From Candidatus Omnitrophota bacterium (GTDB lineage Bacteria > Omnitrophota > Gorgyraeia > Aquiviventales > Aquiviventaceae), in contig JACQRA010000007.1 of the NCBI GenBank assembly GCA_016206725.1, positions 1 through 7,994 on the forward strand: a stretch of 7,994 bases of DNA, in the 5' to 3' direction. Each line of letters begins with the position of its first letter. Positions within the stretch are counted from its first letter, which is position 1. Positions 1 to 7,994 of this stretch are shown here, piece by piece. The position numbers were made by a program, and so were the translations under genes. A model generated the notes under the pieces. That model did no database searches. It saw only the letters and a list, made by a program, of their open reading frames with translations, and was not told the origin of the DNA.

Positions 1-363
1 ATGTTTATGGGGTTCGTGCCGCAGTACGCGGCCATGTACAAAGACTTCCAGGAGTGGGGGTATGTGCTCGTGTTCAAACCCACGTTGCCTGACGATAAGG
101 GCGGCGTGAAGGGGAACTGCGATGCCGAGCTGGTGTTACAAGCGATGGTTGATCTGGGGGAGTATGAGAAGGCGGTGATCGTTTCCGGCGATGGAGATTT
201 TCACTGTCTGGTCACCTATCTTGACAAGCATAGCAAGCTCGAACAGGTGATTTGCCCCGACCACCGGAAGGCCTCCGTCCTGCTTCGAAAAGCCGTTCCT
301 GAGAAGATCCTCTTCCTTGATCGCTTCGAGGATCGGTTGCGGTATGAATCACCCCCAAAATGA
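1..363 (+). CDS. NYN-domain (LabA/PIN-like) protein, 5' partial
   Basis: This is the C-terminal 120 residues of a NYN-domain protein; the reading frame is open at the window's left edge, so the ATG at base 1 is probably internal. NYN domains have a PIN-like fold and act as metal-dependent ribonucleases, usually in RNA processing or decay. Visible hallmarks, counted from base 1, are the FKPTL stretch (residues 25-29), KGNCDAEL (37-44) with acidic D41, and VSGDGDF (61-67) with D64 and D66, which are the expected metal-binding acids of the fold. The C-terminus is short and ends in ESPPK without an added domain. The missing upstream part should carry the first conserved Asp of the fold. A terminator-shaped hairpin begins right at the stop codon. 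The family is clear; the RNA target is unknown. Confidence 0.85.
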   Translation: MFMGFVPQYAAMYKDFQEWGYVLVFKPTLPDDKGGVKGNCDAELVLQAMVDLGEYEKAVIVSGDGDFHCLVTYLDKHSKLEQVICPDHRKASVLLRKAVPEKILFLDRFEDRLRYESPPK

Positions 364-404
364 AAAAGCCCCGCCGCAGGACGGAACCTGCGTGGGAGCC
401 TCTT
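362..404 (-). terminator. Intrinsic terminator-like hairpin, best on the minus strand
   Basis: Read on the minus strand, bases 404-395 pair with 363-372 (seven Watson-Crick pairs, three G-U wobbles), followed by a 2x2 internal mismatch. A perfect 6-bp stem comes next, 392-387 with 375-380, closed by the hexaloop 386-381. The stem runs into five U residues (367-363), which pair with the 5' arm at its base. On the + strand the wobbles become A-C mismatches and the trailing bases are only UCUUC. It could still weakly end the upstream NYN gene transcript, but the minus-strand reading is clearly better, although no minus-strand gene is seen to the right of it. Confidence 0.5.
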
Positions 405-421
405 CGTGGTGACCTATAAAA

Positions 422-451
422 AGTATATACGGCGCTGGGGGGCTTTGTAAA
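422..451 (-). promoter_or_regulatory. Candidate sigma70-type promoter on the minus strand
   Basis: On the minus strand a TTTACA -35 element (bases 451-446, 5/6 match to TTGACA) is separated by 18 bp from a TATACT -10 element (427-422, 5/6 match to TATAAT). The predicted start is near base 415, only about 11 bases before the terminator hairpin begins. The AT-rich patch 414-430 stands out in GC-rich surroundings. No + strand promoter of similar quality was found in this patch. The call rests on motif match alone. Confidence 0.35.
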
Positions 452-607
452 GAGGTTTTATCAAATCGGGCTACGCTACCTACGAGCTGGTAGGAGTTGC
501 GCCGGTTCGGAGGCACACCACAGCTTGAATTCGCGGAGGAAGACAATCCAGGGGTCATCCGGGGACGTTCTAAGGGCGTCCACGGACTCACCCCAATTTC
601 GTTTCAA

Positions 608-633
608 CGTAGAACCTACGAAAGGAGGGTGGG
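608..633 (+). promoter_or_regulatory. Strong ribosome binding site preceded by a tight hairpin
   Basis: AGGAGG at 623-628, inside AAAGGAGGG, lies five bases before the ATG at 634; it is the best Shine-Dalgarno in the window and fixes that start. A perfect 5-bp hairpin with a 3-nt loop (608-620) ends directly before the AAAGGAGG run. It leaves the site single-stranded and could protect the mRNA 5' side or shape ribosome access. Confidence 0.6.
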
Positions 634-1053
634 ATGAATACGGCATGGTGCGGTGAAGTGGTTCGGGGCAAGGGGGCGGTGGCGCTGTTGGCCTTAAGGC
701 TCGTCGCGGGTCCGGCGTTTATCCTGCATGGCTGGACGAAAATTCAACACGCCTTCACGTGGCTGGGCCCCCAAGTGCCGTCGTGGCTTCAGGCGCTGGC
801 GGCGTTTGCGGAGTTCGGAGGCGGCATCGCGATTCTGATCGGGCTGTTGACGCGACTCGCGGCGCTGGGCATTGCATGTGTGATGTCGTACGCCATCTTC
901 CTGGTGCATCTGCCGAGCGGCGATCCGTTCGTCGGACAGGGCGGGTCGTGGGAGCTGGCCGCGATCTATCTGGCCATCATGATTGCGCTGATGCTGCGGG
1001 GCGCCGGCTCCGTGTCCCTGGACGCTGTGCTCTGCAAGTCCAAGCGCTCATAG
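634..1053 (+). CDS. DoxX family membrane protein
   Basis: A 139-residue integral inner-membrane protein of the DoxX family, small four-helix proteins related to a thiosulfate:quinone oxidoreductase subunit and often linked to redox or oxidative-stress functions; most members have no proven activity. Family marks are visible: an N-terminal helix with R22 and the HGWTK motif (32-36), AEFGGG (59-64) followed by a GLLTRLAA segment (70-77), a third helix to about residue 92, and W106-E107 opening a fourth helix that ends in G-A-G-S-V-S-L-D (123-130). Length is normal for the family. The strong RBS supports the start. It is followed after 57 bp by the GIY-YIG gene with no terminator between, so read-through is possible. 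The family is secure; the function is open. Confidence 0.9.
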   Translation: MNTAWCGEVVRGKGAVALLALRLVAGPAFILHGWTKIQHAFTWLGPQVPSWLQALAAFAEFGGGIAILIGLLTRLAALGIACVMSYAIFLVHLPSGDPFVGQGGSWELAAIYLAIMIALMLRGAGSVSLDAVLCKSKRS

Positions 1054-1110
1054 CGGCCTGATCAGACGCTTTAACATATCGCCAGGTTGATTCATCTGTT
1101 ACAATGAGGG

Positions 1111-1392
1111 ATGATCTGGTATGTCTATGTGCTTCAGAGTACGCGCGATCATCAACTCCACACCGGTGTGACCCAAGACGTTGCGTCGCAGCTCCTGCGC
1201 CATAACGCAGGCGGTGTGGTCTCGACCAAGAGGGATTGTCCCTTCACGTTAGTGGGGAGTCGGCGGTGCGAGTCCCTTGCCAAAGCGCACTCAGCCGAGG
1301 TGATGCTCAAGCGATGGAAAGACCCTGAGCGAGTGCGGACGTGGATGACGGATCAGGGCCATCGTGGTCGCAGCCGCGCAGGCGACTCATGA
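1111..1392 (+). CDS. Degenerate GIY-YIG fold protein
   Basis: A 93-residue stand-alone GIY-YIG (YhbQ/UPF0213-like) protein. Active relatives are single-strand nicking nucleases of about 80-100 residues, so the length is normal. The first strand WYVYVL (3-8) is intact, but the YIG triplet is H17-T18-G19, and the catalytic Arg expected in the D-L-x-x-R-L helix is Gln (Q27). H31-N32, S38-T39-K40 and metal-binding E63, in A-E-V-M-L-K, are kept. Loss of both the Tyr and the Arg suggests weak or no nuclease activity and perhaps a nucleic-acid-binding role. The start has no spaced Shine-Dalgarno: GAGGG abuts the ATG. A TACAAT element at 1100-1105 would place transcription at the ATG, so a leaderless mRNA is possible. 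The stop overlaps the next start as ATGA. Confidence 0.8.
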   Translation: MIWYVYVLQSTRDHQLHTGVTQDVASQLLRHNAGGVVSTKRDCPFTLVGSRRCESLAKAHSAEVMLKRWKDPERVRTWMTDQGHRGRSRAGDS

Positions 1393-3146
1393 GCGATTCC
1401 GCCGCATCAGCGCGCAAGACCTTCCGCGTCGTGCTCATCAAGCCCTCTCACTATGATGACGACGGCTACGTCATTCAGTGGCTGCGCTCCTCGATTCCCT
1501 CCAACACCCTCGCGACACTCTACGGGTTGGCCCTCGATGCCGCGAGTCGCCGCATCCTCGGTCCGGATATCGAGATTCGGTTGGACGCGCATGATGAGAC
1601 GAACACACGCATCAAGGTCAATCGGATTGCCCGGTTGATCCGCTCATCGAGCGGCGGGGGCATGGTGGCTCTGGTCGGCGTCCAATCCAACCAATACCCT
1701 CGGGCGATGGATCTGGCCCGCCAATTGCGCGCCGAAGGGATTCAGGTGTGCCTCGGCGGGTTTCATGTCAGCGGCTGCCTGTCCATGCTGCCGGTTATTC
1801 CGTCGGATTTGCAGGAGGCCATGAATCTGGGCGTGTCCCTCTTCGCGGGCGAGTTGGAGGGACGCACGGACGGGCTCTTGCAGGATGCCTACCGCGGCGA
1901 ACTCAAACCGCTCTACAACTATATGAAGGACCTGCCGGACTTGGGCGGCAGCCCGGTGCCGTTTCTGCCGGCCGAGGTCATCCATCGCCGAACCGGCTCC
2001 AAGACGAGCTTCGACGCCGGACGCGGCTGTCCCTTCCAGTGCAGCTTCTGCACCATCATCAACGTGCAGGGACGGAAATCCCGCTTCCGCAGTCCGGATG
2101 ACGTCGAGCATCTCGTGCGGGCCAACGCCGACCAGGGGGTGCATAACTTCTTCATCAGCGACGACAACTTCGCCAGAAACAAGACGTGGGAACCCATCCT
2201 CGATCGGCTGATCCATCTGCGGGAAGTGGAAGGCTTGAAGATTCGGCTCATCATCCAGGTGGACACCTTGAGCCATAAGGTGCCGGGCTTCATCGAGAAG
2301 GCGGGGCGGGCGGGCGTGAACCGCGTGTTCATCGGATTGGAGAACATCAATCCGGATTCACTCCTGGGCGCGCAGAAGCGGCAGAACAAAATCGAAGAGT
2401 ACCAGGCGATGCTGGACGCCTGGCACCGCGTCGGCGCGCTGACGCTGGCCGGCTACATTCTGGGTTTCCCGGCGGACACCCCTGAGAGCATCCTGCGGGA
2501 CATCAAGATCATTCAACGCGACCTGCCGATTGACCTGCTGGAGTTCTTTATCCTCACCCCGCTGCCCGGCTCCCAAGACCACCGAACGCTGTATGACCGA
2601 GGGGTCGCGATGGACCCGGATATGAATCACTATGATCTCGCCCACGTCACCACGGATCATCAGAACATGTCCCGACAGGAATGGCAGGCGATCTATCACC
2701 GGGCGTGGGATGCGTACTACACGCCGGAGCACGTGGAGACGTTGATCCGACGGGGGAAGACGTGGGGATTCCCGCCGTATCAGATGCTGGAGAAATTGCT
2801 GGCGTTTCACGCCTGCGCGCGCATCGAGCAGGTTCACCCGCTTGAAGGCGGTCTGTTTCGGCTCAAGTACCGCCTGGACCGTCGGCCCGGCTTGCCGCTT
2901 GAGGCGCCGCTGCCGTTCTACACCCGCTATCTGTGGGACCTCCTGACCAAGCACGCCCGATTCTTGGTGATGGTGATCACCTACCTGCGCGCGCTGTCTC
3001 GCGCCCTGTCGCCTTCAGCAGGATGCCGTGCGATGTCGCCGCCGGCTCCAACGCCCTCGCCCGCGCCACCCGAAACTCCCCGAACCGAGCCGTGGTTCGA
3101 GCCGGACGACGCCCCAGCCGTTCCAGCCGAAGCGCTTCTTCATTGA
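1389..3146 (+). CDS. B12-binding-type radical SAM enzyme
   Basis: A 585-residue radical SAM protein. Residues ~11-175 form a Rossmann-like cobalamin-binding-type domain (hydrophobic strand FRVVLIKPS, then GGFHVSG at 123-129), but the classic DxHxxG base-off motif is not seen, so B12 may bind without it or not at all. The radical SAM core, ~205-420, has the CX3CX2C motif C214/C218/C221 for the [4Fe-4S] cluster and later the GLE and GYILGFPADTPE segments typical of B12-radical SAM cores. A helical region follows, then a Pro/Ala/Glu-rich tail, ~542-585, that looks disordered. The ATG at 1389 was chosen over one 48 bases upstream because it forms an ATGA overlap with the GIY-YIG stop and keeps the usual N-terminus; a weak CAGG lies 6 bases before it. 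The substrate is unknown; methylation of lipids, peptides or antibiotics is common in such enzymes. Confidence 0.88.
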   Translation: MSDSAASARKTFRVVLIKPSHYDDDGYVIQWLRSSIPSNTLATLYGLALDAASRRILGPDIEIRLDAHDETNTRIKVNRIARLIRSSSGGGMVALVGVQSNQYPRAMDLARQLRAEGIQVCLGGFHVSGCLSMLPVIPSDLQEAMNLGVSLFAGELEGRTDGLLQDAYRGELKPLYNYMKDLPDLGGSPVPFLPAEVIHRRTGSKTSFDAGRGCPFQCSFCTIINVQGRKSRFRSPDDVEHLVRANADQGVHNFFISDDNFARNKTWEPILDRLIHLREVEGLKIRLIIQVDTLSHKVPGFIEKAGRAGVNRVFIGLENINPDSLLGAQKRQNKIEEYQAMLDAWHRVGALTLAGYILGFPADTPESILRDIKIIQRDLPIDLLEFFILTPLPGSQDHRTLYDRGVAMDPDMNHYDLAHVTTDHQNMSRQEWQAIYHRAWDAYYTPEHVETLIRRGKTWGFPPYQMLEKLLAFHACARIEQVHPLEGGLFRLKYRLDRRPGLPLEAPLPFYTRYLWDLLTKHARFLVMVITYLRALSRALSPSAGCRAMSPPAPTPSPAPPETPRTEPWFEPDDAPAVPAEALLH

Positions 3147-3188
3147 CGGAACGTCGCACACTCGCCGTAGATCATTTCGTTCATATCA

Positions 3189-3218
3189 TTGACGAGGTCT
3201 GCCGGTATGGCTCACAAT
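3189..3218 (+). promoter_or_regulatory. Candidate sigma70-type promoter for the methyltransferase gene
   Basis: TTGACG (3189-3194, 5/6 match) and CACAAT (3213-3218, 4/6 match) are spaced by 18 bp in the 89-bp gap after the radical SAM gene. Transcription would start near 3225, giving a very short leader before the methyltransferase start and suggesting that gene and the following phosphatase gene form their own unit. The call is by motif only. Confidence 0.4.
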
Positions 3219-3235
3219 AGCAATTCGGTGTGTCG

Positions 3236-3943
3236 ATGAGTCGGGTGAGAAAAGCGCGCTTCTTCTGGGTCTATCCGCTGGCTGCGTGGCTCTTCTTAGC
3301 GGCTCACACGTCCGAGTGGTCATTGCGGTTGGGTATGCTGATCGCGCTGATCGGCGAAGCGTTGCGGGTATGGGCGAACGGCTACGTGGGACATGCCAAG
3401 GTGAATTGGACCCAGAGCGGACGTCGCCATCCTGCCATCGGACACCTCGTGACCACCGGTCCGTATGCGCACGTGCGTCATCCGCTGTATGTCGGCACGT
3501 TTCTTATCGGCACAGGGTTCTGTCTCGCGGTGACCAGCCTCTGGGGGGCGCTCAGCGCCCTCGCGATGTTCTGCCTGCTCTACCGCCGCAAGGCCATGGA
3601 AGAAGAAGCGTTGATTGCGGATGAGTATGGCGAGGTCTATGAGGCGTATCGGCGAGTGGTTCCTCGCTGGATTCCTACCTGGCGGTCCCACTACGATCCG
3701 CGCAGTCAGTGGAGCTGGAAAGGCCTGAGAGCCAGTCGAGAATGGAAGACGTTGCTGTGGGTGGTCGTTGGGTTCGTCGTCATCTATTTTCGCGAGGAGT
3801 TCTGGCAGGAGCATGAGGTGTTTGTCGAGAAGGACTGGTTCAAACACGTGATGTTGGCCGTCATGCTGATCCTGTTGATCGCGGTGGATGGTGTGATCGA
3901 AGTGCGCCGGAGAATTCGCCGATCAGCCGCACCAGCCGTGTGA
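3236..3943 (+). CDS. Isoprenylcysteine carboxyl methyltransferase-like membrane protein
   Basis: A 235-residue multi-pass membrane protein of the ICMT/PEMT-like methyltransferase family, which transfers methyl from SAM to membrane-embedded or lipid substrates; bacterial members are rarely characterised. Hydrophobic helices lie at about 10-24, 30-47, 86-100 and 103-116. The SAM-binding signature G75-P-Y-A-H-V-R-H-P-L-Y-V-G87 is intact, and the second family block, E122-E-E through E130-Y-G-x-x-Y135 to V-P-R-W-I-P147, is complete. After this point, where many relatives end, about 88 more residues follow with two further hydrophobic stretches (~172-186 and ~206-225) and a basic tail. ATG 3236 is preferred; a GTG at 3230 in the same frame would add two residues and neither has a clear RBS. 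The next gene follows after 20 bp. Confidence 0.82.
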   Translation: MSRVRKARFFWVYPLAAWLFLAAHTSEWSLRLGMLIALIGEALRVWANGYVGHAKVNWTQSGRRHPAIGHLVTTGPYAHVRHPLYVGTFLIGTGFCLAVTSLWGALSALAMFCLLYRRKAMEEEALIADEYGEVYEAYRRVVPRWIPTWRSHYDPRSQWSWKGLRASREWKTLLWVVVGFVVIYFREEFWQEHEVFVEKDWFKHVMLAVMLILLIAVDGVIEVRRRIRRSAAPAV

Positions 3944-3963
3944 GCGGCGGGGGGTCCAGACGA

Positions 3964-4542
3964 ATGATCCGGTGGCATCCCAGGGTGAGTCGAACGGCGG
4001 TATGGGGTGTTGGAAGCCTCCTGCTCATCGCCCAGGGATGCGCGAGTCTTCCGGGCCTTGGGTGGACCCGTGGCGATCTACCCGCCTTCGCGCAAGTTGA
4101 CGAAGGGTTGTATCGCGGTGGACAACCGTCTCCTGAGGGGATCCGCCGCTTGGCGCAGATGGGCGTCAAGACCATCGTCAACCTTCGGCATCACTCGAAG
4201 GCGATGGATCAAGAACGGCGGCTTGCTCAAGAACTCGGGATGCGATGGGTCAACCTCCCCATGTACGTTTGGTGGCGGCCCAGCGATGCTCAGGTCCGCC
4301 AGTTTCTCTCCATCGTGACCGATCCGGTGAATCGACCGGTGTTCGCCCACTGTCGCCAAGGGTGGAACCGTGTGGGCATCATGGTGGCGATCTATCGAGT
4401 GGTGGCCAACCACTGGACCCCGTATGAAGCGTATCTCGAGGGCCGTCGGCATGGCCTTGCGGCATGGAACCTGGCAACCCGCCACCTCCTCTTTCGTGAA
4501 ACGCCGAGCGAATTCCTTCTCGGTCGCGACCCACCGTCGTAA
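3964..4542 (+). CDS. Tyrosine/dual-specificity phosphatase-like lipoprotein
   Basis: A 192-residue exported protein with a Cys-based phosphatase fold. The N-terminus has basic residues, a hydrophobic stretch (~12-23) and A-Q-G-C26, a somewhat atypical lipobox, so it is probably a lipoprotein facing the periplasm. The mature part has the LYRGGQPS motif, the VNLR strand and the P-loop H-C-R-Q-G-W-N-R-V-G with nucleophile C130 and R136 in CX5R spacing. The usual D-R-T-G of this family is here N-R-V-G, so the hydroxyl after the Arg is lost and catalysis may be altered. Family members act on phosphotyrosine, phosphoinositide or other phosphate esters. ATG 3964, behind a G-run at 3949-3954, was chosen over GTG 3940, which overlaps the previous stop as GTGA and would give 200 residues without an RBS. 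Confidence 0.82.
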   Translation: MIRWHPRVSRTAVWGVGSLLLIAQGCASLPGLGWTRGDLPAFAQVDEGLYRGGQPSPEGIRRLAQMGVKTIVNLRHHSKAMDQERRLAQELGMRWVNLPMYVWWRPSDAQVRQFLSIVTDPVNRPVFAHCRQGWNRVGIMVAIYRVVANHWTPYEAYLEGRRHGLAAWNLATRHLLFRETPSEFLLGRDPPS

Positions 4543-4574
4543 CCCCGCTGCCGTGTTCCCCGTCGTTTTTCGCG

Positions 4575-4602
4575 TGTACAACCCTCCAAAACCCAGTAGA
4601 AT
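4575..4602 (+). promoter_or_regulatory. Candidate gltB promoter
   Basis: TGTACA (4575-4580, 4/6 match to a -35 box) and TAGAAT (4597-4602, 5/6 match to a -10 box) are spaced by 16 bp. Transcription would begin near 4609, giving a leader of about 38 bases to the gltB ATG. The surrounding gap 4543-4646 has no convincing terminator for the phosphatase gene; a TTTTT run at 4566-4570 has no stem before it. Confidence 0.4.
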
Positions 4603-4616
4603 AATTGTTTTGGGGG
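4583..4616. repeat. Inverted repeat flanking the gltB -10 box
   Basis: CCTCCAAAAC (4583-4592) pairs with GTTTTGGGGG (4607-4616): nine Watson-Crick pairs and one G-U, around a 14-base centre (4593-4606) that contains the TAGAAT box. As DNA this symmetry could be an operator for a dimeric regulator. As RNA it is not a normal terminator, since no U-run follows. Its position over the promoter favours a regulatory reading. Confidence 0.4.
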
Positions 4617-4646
4617 CAGCCCGGCTCCCAATTTCTTCGAGGCCCG

Positions 4647-7994
<3,348 letters not shown>

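Larger units (their letters stand above)
364..633. other. 270-bp intergenic region with hairpins, no gene
   Basis: No convincing coding region lies here. Besides the minus-strand terminator and promoter candidates there are three short inverted repeats on the doxX-proximal side: CCTAC 479-483 with GTAGG 490-494 (6-nt loop), GGACG 563-567 with CGTCC 577-581 (9-nt loop), and CGTAG 608-612 with CTACG 616-620 (3-nt loop). No match to a tRNA, tmRNA, SRP RNA or riboswitch consensus could be recognised by eye. The region may be the 5' leader of the DoxX gene, but no good + strand promoter was found. Confidence 0.5.

Noticed and set aside
349..591. 80-codon minus-strand frame in the first intergenic gap
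   Set aside because: It runs through the terminator hairpin, has no domain or good RBS, and its composition does not look like a protein; the minus-strand signals there fit a short RNA better.
1087..1105. TTGATT and TACAAT as a promoter pair
   Set aside because: The spacer is only 7 bp, far too short for sigma70.
2933..3220. + strand frame overlapping the radical SAM tail
   Set aside because: It is an Arg/Ser/Ala-rich out-of-frame translation without a domain. I considered a frameshift that would replace the Pro-rich tail, but this frame shows nothing more like a radical SAM C-terminus.
4543..4570. Terminator after the phosphatase gene
   Set aside because: There is a TTTTT run, but the C-rich stretch before it has no complementary G-rich arm, so no stem forms.

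Overview
The window is a GC-rich bacterial chromosome segment with seven protein genes, all on the + strand. The first gene enters from the left edge and the last runs off the right edge. No rRNA, tRNA, CRISPR array or transposase is visible. The ordinary ferredoxin/NADPH-type glutamate synthase, the high GC content and the mix of small membrane and radical SAM genes fit a Nitrospira-like or deep Gram-negative bacterium. This assignment is an impression from gene style only; the lipoprotein signal peptide supports a diderm envelope.

Layout. 1-363: 3' part of a NYN-domain (PIN-like) nuclease gene. 364-633: 270 bp without a gene, holding a strong terminator-shaped hairpin and a promoter-like pair that both read on the minus strand, plus several hairpins just before the next gene. 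634-1053: DoxX-family membrane protein. 1111-1392: small GIY-YIG-fold protein with a degraded active site, overlapping by ATGA with 1389-3146, a B12-binding-type radical SAM enzyme. 3236-3943: isoprenylcysteine carboxyl methyltransferase-like membrane enzyme behind its own promoter candidate. 3964-4542: tyrosine/dual-specificity phosphatase-like lipoprotein. 4543-4646: spacer with a promoter candidate inside an inverted repeat. 4647-7994: glutamate synthase large subunit (gltB), cut by the window edge just before its iron-sulfur cysteines.

How they may work together. The GIY-YIG and radical SAM genes look translationally coupled. The methyltransferase and phosphatase genes are 20 bp apart and probably co-transcribed. 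Radical SAM, membrane methyltransferase and envelope phosphatase could form a small membrane or lipid modification set, but no substrate can be read from the sequence. gltB appears to start its own transcription unit and serves ammonium assimilation with gltD and glutamine synthetase. Most of the window is ordinary; the points most worth a second look are the minus-strand promoter/terminator pair at 361-451, the inverted repeat around the gltB promoter, and the coupled degenerate GIY-YIG/radical SAM pair.
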